Below are positions 42,626 to 52,029 of a stretch of DNA of 64,000 nt, piece after piece; within the stretch, counting starts at the first letter, position 1, and each line of letters opens with the position of its first letter. Location of the stretch: contig NZ_VFES01000013.1 in the NCBI RefSeq assembly GCF_007858185.1, positions 124,006 through 188,005 on the forward strand, read 5' to 3'. This DNA is from Pseudomonas grimontii (GTDB lineage Bacteria > Pseudomonadota > Gammaproteobacteria > Pseudomonadales > Pseudomonadaceae). A program made the position numbers and the translations under genes. The notes beneath the pieces are model-generated. The model had not been told where the DNA came from and did no database searches. It was given only the letters and a program-made list of their open reading frames with translations.

Positions 42626-44937
42626 GGCGACGTTGGACCGACCTGCCGTTGCGCGGCAAGGCGCTGGTCGTGATTTCGCTGCCACTGGTGGTGCTGTTGC
42701 TGTCGCTGGTGCTGATCTACACCACGGAGCGCCAGACCGCCCGCGCCGAAGAGGATGTGCGCCGCGTTTTGCGCGTGCAAAGCGATATTCAGGCCGTGCA
42801 TACCCTACTCGCGGAAGCCGCCGCCAGTGTGCGCGGTTACCTGCTCACCCGCCGCGAAGACTTCCTGCCCAGCTACCTGAACGCCAAGCCCCAGATCGAG
42901 TCAGCCTTGCTTCGACTGGACCGCAACGTACGCGATCAACGCGTGCGCGAGCAGCTCAGCGCGATCAAGCCGCTGATCGACGGCAAGATCGATGGGCTGG
43001 AGGACATGCTCAAGGACAGCCAGGCCACACCGGAGTCCATCAGTGCCATCCTGATCAGCAACAAGCACATCCTCGATGCCCTGCGCCAACACATCAGCAC
43101 CATGCTGACCCTTGAAGAGTCGTTGCTGGCTGAACGCAGCGCCGCCGCGTCCGAAACCCGCCGACGCTTGTTGCTGTCCACCTGGCTGGCAGCGATCTGC
43201 GGACTGTTCGGGGCGATTGTCGCGGTGCTGTTTCTGTCCAAGGGCATTGTGGCCCGGGTGCAGAATGTGCAGCGCAATGCCCAGCGCCTGGCCCTGGGCT
43301 CGCCGCTGCTGCCACAGCCGCCGGAAAAAGACGAAATCGGCCAGTTGGGCACCAGCCTGGTGGAGGCCGGGTTATTGCTGGCCGAGCGCGAACGCGCCTT
43401 GCGCGACAACGAAGAACGCTTGCGGCTGATCATCGATGGGGTCAAGGACTACGGGATCTTCGCCCTCGACACGGCGGGCCATGTCACCAGTTGGAACAAT
43501 GGCGCCGAGCGGATCAAGGGCTATACCGAACAGGAGATCATCGGCCAGCATTTCTCGGTGTTCTACCTGCCCCAGGAATGCCCGCAGCACCCGGACATGG
43601 CGTTGCGCGAGGCCACCCACAACGGCGATTACACCGAAGAAGGCTGGCGCTGCCGCAAGGACGGCACGCGGTTCTGGGCCAGCGTGGTGATCACCGCGCA
43701 GTACGACGGCACCGGCGCCCTGCGCGGTTTTTCGAAGATCACCCGCGACATCACCGACCGCCGCGCGGCGGAGATCGCCCTGCGCACCGCCCGCGAGGAA
43801 GCCGAACGCGCCAGCCGCGCCAAAAGCGAGTTCCTGTCGCGCATGAGCCATGAACTGCGGACCCCACTCAACTCGATCCTGGGTTTTGCGCAGTTGTTGG
43901 ACATGGACGCGCCGAAGGCGCAAAAGGCCGATGTCGGTCACATTCTGCGCGCCGGCCAGCACCTGCTCACGCTGATCAACGAAGTGTTGGACATCGCCAA
44001 GATCGAGGCCGGAAGCCTGGCGTTGAATATCGTGCCGATCCCGCTGGCGGGCACCTTGCAAGAGGCGCTGACGCTGGTGTCGCCCATGGCCGCCGACGCG
44101 GGCGTGCAGTTGCAGCCACTGCCGGCGCTGGCGGCGGATACGGGCATCGTTGCCGACCGCCAACGCCTGACCCAGGTGCTGCTGAACCTGCTGTCCAACG
44201 CAATCAAATACAACCGGCGCGATGGCCAGGTGAGCATTGAGGTGGGCGTCCATGAGCAGCGTATCCGCGTGTCGGTGTGCGATACCGGCAATGGCATCGC
44301 CGCCGATCATATCGGCCAGCTGTTCAAGCCTTTCGAACGCCTGGGGGCCGACCCGAATGTGGAAGGCAGCGGCCTGGGCCTGGCACTGAGTAAAAGCCTG
44401 CTGGAAAACATGGACGGCCAACTCACGGTGCAGAGCCAACCCGGCATCGGCTCGCGCTTCAGCCTGGAACTGCCCTTCGTGCGCGTGGCGCAATCCCAGC
44501 CGATTGCCCTCCCCATCATCGACACCGAATTGAAGCGCCCTGCCCCCGTCATCAGCACCTTCGAGGGCAAGGTGTTGTGCATCGAAGACAACCTCTCCAG
44601 CCTGGCGCTGATCGAAACCCTGCTGCAACGGCGGCCGGGTATACGACTGCTGTCGAGCATGCAAGGCCAACTGGGCCTGGACCTCGCCGCGCAGCATGCG
44701 CCACAGCTGATTCTGCTGGATGTGTCCCTGCCGGACATGAATGGCTTGAAGGTGCTGCAACGCTTGCGCCAGTCACCGATCACCCGCGACACACCGGTAC
44801 TGATGATCACCGCCGACGCCAGCGACCTTACCCGCCAGGCTTTGCAGGAAGCAGGCGCCACCGCGGTATTGAACAAACCGATCAACGTGCCGGCGTTTCT
44901 CGCCCACCTCGACCAAGCTTTTCCGGAGCCCGCGTGA
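42622..44937 (+). CDS. CHASE3-HAMP-PAS hybrid histidine kinase
   Basis: 771 residues: membrane helix (about 12-33), periplasmic CHASE3 sensor (about 40-180), second helix (about 186-208), HAMP, PAS with PAC (about 260-380), HisKA with phospho-His in FLSRMSHELRTPLNS, HATPase (NLLSNAIKYNRRDG, DTGNGIAADHIG, GSGLGLALSK), and a C-terminal receiver (about 645-765; phospho-Asp in LILLDVSLPDMNG). It starts in the preceding stop. It probably passes phosphate through its own receiver or to the single-receiver protein that follows. Confidence 0.92.
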   Translation: MRRRWTDLPLRGKALVVISLPLVVLLLSLVLIYTTERQTARAEEDVRRVLRVQSDIQAVHTLLAEAAASVRGYLLTRREDFLPSYLNAKPQIESALLRLDRNVRDQRVREQLSAIKPLIDGKIDGLEDMLKDSQATPESISAILISNKHILDALRQHISTMLTLEESLLAERSAAASETRRRLLLSTWLAAICGLFGAIVAVLFLSKGIVARVQNVQRNAQRLALGSPLLPQPPEKDEIGQLGTSLVEAGLLLAERERALRDNEERLRLIIDGVKDYGIFALDTAGHVTSWNNGAERIKGYTEQEIIGQHFSVFYLPQECPQHPDMALREATHNGDYTEEGWRCRKDGTRFWASVVITAQYDGTGALRGFSKITRDITDRRAAEIALRTAREEAERASRAKSEFLSRMSHELRTPLNSILGFAQLLDMDAPKAQKADVGHILRAGQHLLTLINEVLDIAKIEAGSLALNIVPIPLAGTLQEALTLVSPMAADAGVQLQPLPALAADTGIVADRQRLTQVLLNLLSNAIKYNRRDGQVSIEVGVHEQRIRVSVCDTGNGIAADHIGQLFKPFERLGADPNVEGSGLGLALSKSLLENMDGQLTVQSQPGIGSRFSLELPFVRVAQSQPIALPIIDTELKRPAPVISTFEGKVLCIEDNLSSLALIETLLQRRPGIRLLSSMQGQLGLDLAAQHAPQLILLDVSLPDMNGLKVLQRLRQSPITRDTPVLMITADASDLTRQALQEAGATAVLNKPINVPAFLAHLDQAFPEPA

Positions 44938-45404
44938 ACCTCGACCTGCGTATCCTGATCATCGATGACCAACGCCCGAACCTCGACCTGGTGGAGCAAC
45001 TGCTGGCGCGCGAAGGGCTCACCAACGTGCTGAGCAGCACCCAGCCGCTGCGCACCCTGGAGTTGTTCAACAGCTTCGAACCGGACCTGGTGATCCTCGA
45101 CCTGCACATGCCGGAGTTCGACGGCTTTGCGGTGCTGGAACAACTCAACCGGCGCATCCCCCAGGGTGAATACCTGCCGATCCTGGTGCTCACCGCCGAC
45201 GCGACCCGCGACACGCGCCTGCGCGCCCTGGCCCTGGGCGCCCGGGACTTCATCAGCAAACCCCTGGACGCGCTGGAAACCATGCTGCGGGTGTGGAACC
45301 TGCTGGAAACCCGGGTGCTGTACAAGACCTTGCGCACGCTGGTGCCGGCGGATCAGATTGAGTTGTTGCAGCGCGGCGGTTCAACGGCTATTCAGCGTCG
45401 CTAG
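44934..45404 (+). CDS. Single receiver-domain response regulator with short C-terminal extension
   Basis: 156 residues. A receiver domain (ILIIDDQRPNLDL; phospho-Asp in LVILDLHMPEFDG; Thr in LVLTADATR; Lys in FISKPLDA) is followed by about 30 residues (LLETRVLYKTLRTLVPADQI) without an output domain. The N-terminal part resembles the receivers of RpfG-type HD-GYP regulators. The start is GTG 44934, overlapping the TGA of the hybrid kinase (GTGA); this is the normal junction pattern of the operon. It is the last gene of the four. Confidence 0.85.
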   Translation: MNLDLRILIIDDQRPNLDLVEQLLAREGLTNVLSSTQPLRTLELFNSFEPDLVILDLHMPEFDGFAVLEQLNRRIPQGEYLPILVLTADATRDTRLRALALGARDFISKPLDALETMLRVWNLLETRVLYKTLRTLVPADQIELLQRGGSTAIQRR

Positions 45405-45542
45405 TATTCGAGCGGAGCGCGCCAGATGCGCTACGTCAGCGAGAAATGGCTGGCGGGGGTGTTCGCTGCAACAACGACCGGGCATCGCACCGCTTCTGGC
45501 CTGAAGCACCAAGTGTTGCGAGCGCCGCAACAGTCTTTTGTC

Positions 45543-45557
45543 ATCAAGCCCATTGAT
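45543..45557 (+). promoter_or_regulatory. LysR-type box (ATCAA-N5-TTGAT), candidate MexT site
   Basis: ATCAAGCCCATTGAT is a perfect T-N11-A inverted repeat, 148 bases before the mexE start. In P. aeruginosa the LysR regulator MexT binds a nod-box-like ATCA-N5-GTCGAT element upstream of mexE; the match here is good in the first half and partial in the second. Confidence 0.55.
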
Positions 45558-45604
45558 AGCACCCTAACGAAACCCGCATGCTAGAGGGCTAATCCCGCGC
45601 TTAT

Positions 45605-45619
45605 ATCATTCCGAATGAT
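45605..45619. promoter_or_regulatory. Palindrome ATCATTC-C-GAATGAT upstream of mexE
   Basis: A perfect 7-bp inverted repeat around one base, 86 bases before mexE. The protein that reads it is unknown; it could be a repressor site or a second LysR-type site. Confidence 0.45.
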
Positions 45620-45704
45620 AGTTACCTTTGCTTCATTCGATTCGTGACATACCGCCTCGCCGCGCATGATCCGCCCATCTCAAATACATTGGCGGATGCA
45701 CCTC

Positions 45705-46946
45705 ATGGAACAGTCACTCAAACATTTGCGCTTCCCCCTGGCGATCCTGGCCGTGGTGGTGATGAGCGCGTGCGGCAAGACCCCGGAACAAGCGGCCGCC
45801 ATGCCAGCTGCGAAAGTCAGCGTAGCCAAGGTGCTTGAGCAGCCGGTCAACGAGTGGGATGAGTTCACCGGTCGCCTGGAAGCGCCCGAAACCGTACAGA
45901 TTCGTCCACGGGTCTCTGGCCAGATTGACCAAGTCGCTTTCACCGAAGGCGCTTTGGTCAAGAAAGGCGACCTGCTGTTCCAGATCGACCCGCGTCCGTT
46001 CCAGGCCGAAGTGCGCCGCCTGGAAGCCCAACTGGCTCAAACCAAAGCCGCCGCCACCCGCAGCGACAACGAAGCCCAGCGCGGCGAACGCCTGCGCCAG
46101 AGCAATGCGATCTCCGCCGAACTGGCCGATTCGCGCACCACCGCCGCCCAGGAAGCCCGCGCCGCCGTCGCCGGGATCCAGGCGCAGTTGGACCTGGCCA
46201 AGCTGAACCTGAGCTTCACCCGCGTGACCTCGCCGATCAGCGGCCGCGTCAGCCGCGCCGAAATCACCGCCGGCAACCTGGTGACCGCCGACGTCACCGC
46301 GCTGACCAGCGTGGTCTCCACCGACAAGGTCTACGCCTACTTCGACGCCGATGAACGTGTGTACCTCAAGTACACCGAACTCGCGCGCCAAGGCCGCCGT
46401 GGCGCCACCACCCCGGTGTACCTGGGCCTGTCGAATGAAACCGGCAACCCGCATCTGGGCCAGATGAACTTCGTCGACAACCAGGTCAACCCGGCCACCG
46501 GCACCATCCGTGGGCGCGCCGTGTTCGACAACAGCAAGGGCGAATACACCCCTGGCCTGTATGCGCGCCTGAAACTGGTCGGCAGCGGCACCTACTCCGC
46601 CGTGCTGATCAACGACGAGGCCGTCGGCACCGACCTGGGCAAGAAGTTCGTGCTGGTGATGGAAGGCGACAAGCCGGCGTATCGCGCGGTGGAACTGGGG
46701 CCGAAGATTGAAGGCTTGCGCATCGTGCGCAGCGGCCTGAACAAGGACGACACCATTATCGTCAAGGGCCTGCAACGTGCGCGTCCCGGCTCGCCGGTCG
46801 CCCCGGAAACCATCCCGATGGCCAGCAAGGAAACCCTCGCCGCCTTGGCCCAACAACGACAAGCGCTTGAAGCCAGCAACCTGGAGCAAGTGGCGCCGGA
46901 AAAAACCGCGCCCAAGCTCGCAGCCGTTGCGACTCCACGCGGTTAA
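45705..46946 (+). CDS. mexE: MexE, periplasmic adaptor of the MexEF-OprN efflux pump
   Basis: 413 residues; a membrane-fusion lipoprotein with lipobox MSAC, then the adaptor pattern of RND pumps (DEFTGRLEAPETVQIRPRVS, DLLFQIDPRPFQAEVRRLEA, STDKVYAYFDADERVYLKYT). The N-terminus MEQSLKHLRFPLA and the overall length agree with MexE. Start chosen at 45705 by homology; it is poorly supported by a ribosome-binding site, and in-frame ATGs exist at 45666 and 45696. In P. aeruginosa this pump exports chloramphenicol, fluoroquinolones and quorum-signal precursors. Confidence 0.88.
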   Translation: MEQSLKHLRFPLAILAVVVMSACGKTPEQAAAMPAAKVSVAKVLEQPVNEWDEFTGRLEAPETVQIRPRVSGQIDQVAFTEGALVKKGDLLFQIDPRPFQAEVRRLEAQLAQTKAAATRSDNEAQRGERLRQSNAISAELADSRTTAAQEARAAVAGIQAQLDLAKLNLSFTRVTSPISGRVSRAEITAGNLVTADVTALTSVVSTDKVYAYFDADERVYLKYTELARQGRRGATTPVYLGLSNETGNPHLGQMNFVDNQVNPATGTIRGRAVFDNSKGEYTPGLYARLKLVGSGTYSAVLINDEAVGTDLGKKFVLVMEGDKPAYRAVELGPKIEGLRIVRSGLNKDDTIIVKGLQRARPGSPVAPETIPMASKETLAALAQQRQALEASNLEQVAPEKTAPKLAAVATPRG

Positions 46947-46961
46947 GGGATACGACTCAAG

Positions 46962-49900
46962 ATGAATTTTTCCAAGTTCTTCATTTCGCGGCCGATCTTC
47001 GCAGCAGTGCTGTCGCTGCTGATCCTGATCGCCGGTGCGATCTCGCTGTTCCAATTGCCGATCAGCGAATACCCGGAAGTGGTGCCGCCGACCGTGGTGG
47101 TACGCGCCAACTTCCCGGGCGCCAACCCCAAGGTCATCGGTGAAACCGTGGCCGCGCCGTTGGAGCAAGCCATCACCGGCGTGGAGGGCATGCTGTACAT
47201 GTCCTCGCAGTCGACCGCCGACGGCAAGCTGACCCTGACCATCACCTTCGCCCTGGGCACCGACCTGGACAACGCGCAGGTGCAGGTGCAAAACCGCGTG
47301 ACGCGAACTCAGCCAAAACTGCCTGAAGAAGTGACGCGCATCGGTATTACCGTGGACAAGGCCTCCCCCGACCTGACCATGGTGGTGCACTTGACCTCCC
47401 CGGATCAGCGCTACGACATGCTGTACCTGTCCAACTACGCGATCCTCAATATCAAGGATGAGCTGGCCCGCTTGGGCGGCGTCGGCGACGTGCAGTTGTT
47501 CGGCATGGGCGATTACTCCCTGCGTGTATGGCTGGATCCGAACAAGACCGCCTCGCGCAACCTGACCGCGACCGATGTGGTCACCGCGATCCGCGAGCAG
47601 AACCGCCAGGTGGCAGCCGGTGCCCTGGGCGCGCAGCCTGCGCCGAGTGATACCAGCTTCCAGCTGTCGGTGAATACCCAGGGCCGCCTGGTCACCGAGG
47701 AAGAGTTCGAGAACATTGTGATCCGCGCCGGCGCCAACGGTGAAATCACGCGCCTCAAGGACATCGCCCGGGTCGAACTGGGCTCCAGCCAATACGCACT
47801 GCGCTCGCTGATCGATAACCAGCCGGCCGTCGCGATTCCGATTTTCCAGCGTCCCGGCTCCAATGCCATCGACATCTCCAACGATGTACGCAGCAAGATG
47901 GCCGAGCTGAAAAAGAGCTTCCCGGCGGGCATGGATTACCGCATCGCCTATGACCCGACGATCTTTGTGCGCGGCTCCATCGAAGCGGTGGTGCACACCC
48001 TGTTCGAAGCACTGATCCTCGTGGTGCTGGTGGTGATCCTGTTCCTGCAGACCTGGCGCGCCTCGATCATTCCGTTGGTGGCGGTGCCGGTATCGTTGAT
48101 CGGTACGTTCGCGGTGATGCACCTGTTCGGGTTCTCGCTCAACGCGCTGTCGCTGTTCGGATTGGTACTGGCCATCGGTATCGTGGTGGACGACGCCATC
48201 GTGGTGGTGGAGAACGTCGAACGTAATATCGAGCTGGGCCTGGAGCCGTTCCCGGCGACTGAAAAAGCCATGAGTGAAGTGACCGGCCCGATCATCGCCA
48301 CGGCGCTGGTGCTGTGTGCGGTGTTCATTCCAGCCGCGTTTATCAGTGGCTTGACCGGGCAGTTCTACAAACAGTTCGCCTTGACCATTGCGATCTCTAC
48401 GGTGATCTCGGCGTTCAACTCGCTGACCCTGTCCCCTGCCCTGGCCGCCGTGTTGCTGCGCGGTCACGACGCACCGAAGGATCGTTTCTCGAAGGTCCTC
48501 GACAAGCTCCTCGGTGGCTGGCTGTTCCGTCCGTTCAACCGCTTTTTCGAAAAGTCCAGCCATGGCTACGTGAGTACCGTACGCCGGGTGATTCGCGGCA
48601 CGGGCATTGCCCTGTTCGTGTACGCCGGCCTGATGGTGCTGACCTTCTTCGGGTTTGCCCACACCCCGACGGGCTTCGTACCGGCCCAGGACAAGCAATA
48701 CCTGGTGGCCTTCGCCCAACTGCCCGACGCTGCGAGCCTGGACCGCACCGAAAACGTGATGAAGCGCATGTCGGAGATCGCCCTGAAACAGCCCGGCGTG
48801 GAAAGCGCGATCGCGTTCCCCGGCCTGTCGATCAACGGGTTCACCAACAGCCCGAACAGCGGCATCGTGTTCGTGACCTTGAAGCCGTTTGATGAGCGTA
48901 AAGACGCGAGCATGTCCGCCGGTGCGATTGCCGGTGCGCTGAACGGCCAGTACGCCAACATCGAAGAAGCCTACATGGCGATCTTCCCGCCGCCGCCGGT
49001 ACAAGGCCTGGGCACCATCGGCGGGTTCCGCCTGCAGATCGAAGACCGTGGCAACCTGGGGTATGACGAGCTGTACAAAGAAGTGCAGAACGTCATCACC
49101 AAGAGCCGTGGCGTGCCCGAGTTGTTCGGCCTGTTCACCAGCTACACGGTCAACGTGCCCCAGGTCGATGCCGCCATCGACCGCGAAAAGGCCAAGACCC
49201 ACGGCGTGGCGATCAGCGACATCTTCGACACCCTGCAGGTCTACCTGGGCTCGCTGTATGCCAACGACTTCAACCGCTTCGGGCGGACCTATCAGGTCAA
49301 CGTGCAGGCTGAGCAACAGTTCCGCCAGGACTCCGACCAGATCGGCCAGCTGAAAGTGCGCAATAACAAGGGCGAGATGATCCCGCTGGCGACCTTTATC
49401 AAGGTCAGCGACACCTCGGGCCCGGACCGCGTGATGCACTACAACGGCTTTATCACCGCCGAAATCAACGGCAACGCGGCACCGGGCTACAGCTCCGGCC
49501 AGGCCCAGGCAGCGATTGAAAAACTGTTGAAGGATGAACTGCCCAACGGCATGACCTACGAGTGGACCGATTTGACCTATCAGCAAATCCTCTCGGGCAA
49601 CACTGCGCTGTTCGTGTTCCCACTCTGCGTACTGCTGGCGTTCCTGGTACTGGCCGCCCAATACGAAAGCTGGAGCCTGCCACTGGCGGTGATCCTGATC
49701 GTACCGATGACGCTGCTGTCGGCCATCACCGGGGTGATCATCTCGGGCGGCGACAACAACATCTTCACCCAGATCGGCCTGATCGTACTGGTGGGCCTGG
49801 CATGTAAGAACGCGATTCTGATCGTCGAATTCGCCAAGGACAAACAGCAGGAAGGCCTCGACCCGCTCGCCGCGGTACTGGAAGCCTGCCGCCTGCGTCT

Positions 49901-50141
49901 GCGGCCGATCCTGATGACCTCGTTCGCTTTCATCATGGGTGTGGTGCCACTGGTGTTGTCCAGCGGTGCCGGTGCCGAGATGCGGCATGCCATGGGCGTG
50001 GCGGTGTTCTCCGGGATGATCGGGGTGACCTTCTTCGGTCTGTTGCTGACGCCAGTGTTCTACGTACTGATCCGTCGCTATGTGGAGCGCAGCGAAGCGC
50101 GCAAAGCGGCCAAGGCCTTGAAGCTGGAGACACAGCAATGA
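46962..50141 (+). CDS. mexF: MexF, RND-family inner-membrane efflux transporter
   Basis: 1059 residues, the usual length of HAE1 RND pumps. The N-terminus MNFSKFFISRPIFAAVLSLL is typical. TM4 holds the proton-relay Asp pair in GIVVDDAIVVVENVERN, and the trimer-type porter domains are complete. It starts 15 bases after mexE and overlaps oprN by four bases (ATGA). The strong match in order and length to MexE-MexF-OprN makes the name likely. Confidence 0.92.
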   Translation: MNFSKFFISRPIFAAVLSLLILIAGAISLFQLPISEYPEVVPPTVVVRANFPGANPKVIGETVAAPLEQAITGVEGMLYMSSQSTADGKLTLTITFALGTDLDNAQVQVQNRVTRTQPKLPEEVTRIGITVDKASPDLTMVVHLTSPDQRYDMLYLSNYAILNIKDELARLGGVGDVQLFGMGDYSLRVWLDPNKTASRNLTATDVVTAIREQNRQVAAGALGAQPAPSDTSFQLSVNTQGRLVTEEEFENIVIRAGANGEITRLKDIARVELGSSQYALRSLIDNQPAVAIPIFQRPGSNAIDISNDVRSKMAELKKSFPAGMDYRIAYDPTIFVRGSIEAVVHTLFEALILVVLVVILFLQTWRASIIPLVAVPVSLIGTFAVMHLFGFSLNALSLFGLVLAIGIVVDDAIVVVENVERNIELGLEPFPATEKAMSEVTGPIIATALVLCAVFIPAAFISGLTGQFYKQFALTIAISTVISAFNSLTLSPALAAVLLRGHDAPKDRFSKVLDKLLGGWLFRPFNRFFEKSSHGYVSTVRRVIRGTGIALFVYAGLMVLTFFGFAHTPTGFVPAQDKQYLVAFAQLPDAASLDRTENVMKRMSEIALKQPGVESAIAFPGLSINGFTNSPNSGIVFVTLKPFDERKDASMSAGAIAGALNGQYANIEEAYMAIFPPPPVQGLGTIGGFRLQIEDRGNLGYDELYKEVQNVITKSRGVPELFGLFTSYTVNVPQVDAAIDREKAKTHGVAISDIFDTLQVYLGSLYANDFNRFGRTYQVNVQAEQQFRQDSDQIGQLKVRNNKGEMIPLATFIKVSDTSGPDRVMHYNGFITAEINGNAAPGYSSGQAQAAIEKLLKDELPNGMTYEWTDLTYQQILSGNTALFVFPLCVLLAFLVLAAQYESWSLPLAVILIVPMTLLSAITGVIISGGDNNIFTQIGLIVLVGLACKNAILIVEFAKDKQQEGLDPLAAVLEACRLRLRPILMTSFAFIMGVVPLVLSSGAGAEMRHAMGVAVFSGMIGVTFFGLLLTPVFYVLIRRYVERSEARKAAKALKLETQQ

Positions 50142-51553
50142 GTGTGAAAGTATTCCTGCCGAGCTTGCTGGTACTGGCGCTGAGCGCCTGTGCCGTGGGC
50201 CCGGACTACCAGACCCAGACCCCGGAGGCGGCGAATATCACCGCCGCCGCGGATGCCAAGCAGTATGACCACGCCAAGTTCGAAGGCATCTGGTGGCAGC
50301 AGTTCGACGACCCGACCCTCAACCAGTTGGTCACACAATCGCTGCAAGGCAACCGTGATTTGCGCGTGGCGTTTGCCCGTCTGCGCGCTGCTCGTGCAAT
50401 CCGCGATGACGCCAGCAACGATGCCATGCCGACGATTACCAGCCGCGTCAGCAGCGACCAGGGCAAGGGCCAGATCCCGGGCCAGACCACCCGCCGCGTG
50501 AAGACCGAGCGTTACGACCTGGGCCTGGACATGGCCTGGGAACTGGACCTGTTCGGGCGCATCCAGCGCAACCTGGAAGCCACCGACGCCGACCAGCAGG
50601 CCGCCGAGGCCGACCTGTACCAACTGCAAGTCACCCTGATTGCCGAACTGGTGGACGCCTACGGTCAACTGCGCGGCGCGCAACTGCGTGAACGTATTGC
50701 CCTCGACAACCTGAAGAACCAGCAGGACTCGCGCACCATCACCGTCAGCCTGCGCGACGCCGGTGTGGGTGACCAACTCGATGTGGAGCGCGCCGACGCA
50801 CGCCTCGCGGCCGTGGAAGCCAGCGTGCCGCAACTGCAAGCCGAACAGGTGCGTGAGCGTAACCGCATCGCCACCCTCCTCGGCCAGCGTCCCGACAAGC
50901 TGAGCGTGGACCTGGGCCCGAAAGACCTGCCGGCGATTGCCAAGGCGTTGCCGATCGGTGACCCAGGGCAACTGCTGCAACGGCGCCCGGACATCCTCAG
51001 CGCCGAACGCAAACTGGCCGCCGCCACCGCGCGTATCGGCGTGGCCAAGGCCGACCTGTTCCCACGGGTCAGCCTCAGCGGCTTCCTCGGCTTTACCGCC
51101 GGGCGCGGTTCGCAGATCGGTTCGTCTGCCGCAAATGCCTGGGCCCTTGGCCCTAGCATCACCTGGGCGGCATTCGACCTGGGCAGCGTACGTGCTCGCC
51201 TGCGTGGCGCAGACGCCGAAGCCGATGGCGCCCTGGCGAGCTACGAGCAACAAGTGCTGCTGGCGCTGGAAGAGTCCGAGAATGCCTTCAGTGATTACGG
51301 CAAGCGTCAGCAACGCCTGGTCTCGCTGATCCGTCAAAGCGAATCCAGCCGCGCCGCCGCCAACCTCGCCGCGATCCGCTACCGCGAAGGCACCGTGGAC
51401 TTCCTCGTCCTGCTCGACGCCCAACGCGAACGCCTGGCCGCCGAAGACTCACAGGCCCAGGCCGAAGTGGACCTGTATCGCGGGATTGTGGCGATCTACA
51501 AGGCGCTGGGGGGTGGCTGGAAGCCAGACACCGTCGTGGCGACTGCCAAGTAA
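50138..51553 (+). CDS. oprN: OprN, outer-membrane channel of the MexEF efflux pump
   Basis: 471 residues; a TolC-like outer-membrane factor with a lipobox (LALSAC), two outer-membrane efflux repeats (residues about 60-255 and 265-455), and motifs DLGLDMAWELDLFGRIQRNL and QLLQRRPDILSAERKLAAAT. It completes the tripartite pump; the mexT regulator gene is not next to it. A terminator follows. Confidence 0.9.
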   Translation: MSVKVFLPSLLVLALSACAVGPDYQTQTPEAANITAAADAKQYDHAKFEGIWWQQFDDPTLNQLVTQSLQGNRDLRVAFARLRAARAIRDDASNDAMPTITSRVSSDQGKGQIPGQTTRRVKTERYDLGLDMAWELDLFGRIQRNLEATDADQQAAEADLYQLQVTLIAELVDAYGQLRGAQLRERIALDNLKNQQDSRTITVSLRDAGVGDQLDVERADARLAAVEASVPQLQAEQVRERNRIATLLGQRPDKLSVDLGPKDLPAIAKALPIGDPGQLLQRRPDILSAERKLAAATARIGVAKADLFPRVSLSGFLGFTAGRGSQIGSSAANAWALGPSITWAAFDLGSVRARLRGADAEADGALASYEQQVLLALEESENAFSDYGKRQQRLVSLIRQSESSRAAANLAAIRYREGTVDFLVLLDAQRERLAAEDSQAQAEVDLYRGIVAIYKALGGGWKPDTVVATAK

Positions 51554-51594
51554 CGTAAAGAGCTCCTTTGGTTGGTCGCATCCAGCCAATTTTT

Positions 51595-51630
51595 AGCCCC
51601 GTGATCCATTCGGTCATGGGGCTTTTTTTT
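51595..51630 (+). terminator. Rho-independent terminator of mexEF-oprN
   Basis: AGCCCCGTGA (51595-51604) pairs with TCATGGGGCT (51614-51623), one G-T pair, followed by TTTTTTT. It lies 41 bases after the oprN stop. Confidence 0.88.
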
Positions 51631-51639
51631 GGTTTTTAA

Positions 51640-52029
51640 TTACGCGCTTAGCCATTTGTACAAGGTGTCGGCTATGGCAACCGATATAAAAATTATTCCC
51701 CCAATAGTCATTCCCTGAAGTACACGCTTTAGACCGCGGGGGAAATCCTGCACTTGCTGCCGGTCCACGATACCGCGCTTTATATTCCACCACGGCATTG
51801 CAACCGTCGACATCACGACACACAGACGAACCATTCTTCCTCGAATCGAGTTGCCCCAGAACCCTTTACTAAAGGTGACAAGCTTGCATTTATTTAAACG
51901 TTCCTCCATTTCATCCAGTCGTCGATACATCAGAAAAATGCCTACGACATCGATAACAAGGACAACAAACATGATGCCCGCACTAAACCAGAACTTCAGA
52001 GGTAGATTAAGTAAGTAGTCAGTATTCAT
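51640..52029 (-). CDS. Small membrane protein, candidate immunity partner of the adjacent toxin-like protein
   Basis: 129 residues with three likely membrane segments (about 13-35, 66-82 and 104-122) and a short charged region between the first two. No family recognised. ATG 52029 follows GGGAG and overlaps the end of the upstream gene by 11 bases, so the two are translated together. A small polytopic membrane protein coupled to a protein with a Gly-rich hydrophobic C-terminus is the usual arrangement of immunity to a pore-forming or membrane-acting toxin. GC content is lower than in neighbouring genes. Function is inferred from context only. Confidence 0.65.
   Translation of the reverse strand: MNTDYLLNLPLKFWFSAGIMFVVLVIDVVGIFLMYRRLDEMEERLNKCKLVTFSKGFWGNSIRGRMVRLCVVMSTVAMPWWNIKRGIVDRQQVQDFPRGLKRVLQGMTIGGIIFISVAIADTLYKWLSA

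Larger units (their letters stand above)
45405..45704. other. Regulatory region upstream of mexE
   Basis: 300 bases without a gene. They hold the end of the signalling operon and the promoter region of mexEF-oprN, with two palindromic sites listed separately. A clear -35/-10 pair could not be fixed. Confidence 0.6.

Noticed and set aside
45714..50138. A 1474-codon open frame antisense to mexE and mexF
   Set aside because: It mirrors the strong GC third-position bias of the real genes, has low-complexity His/Gln/Arg content and crosses two genes; it is a shadow frame.
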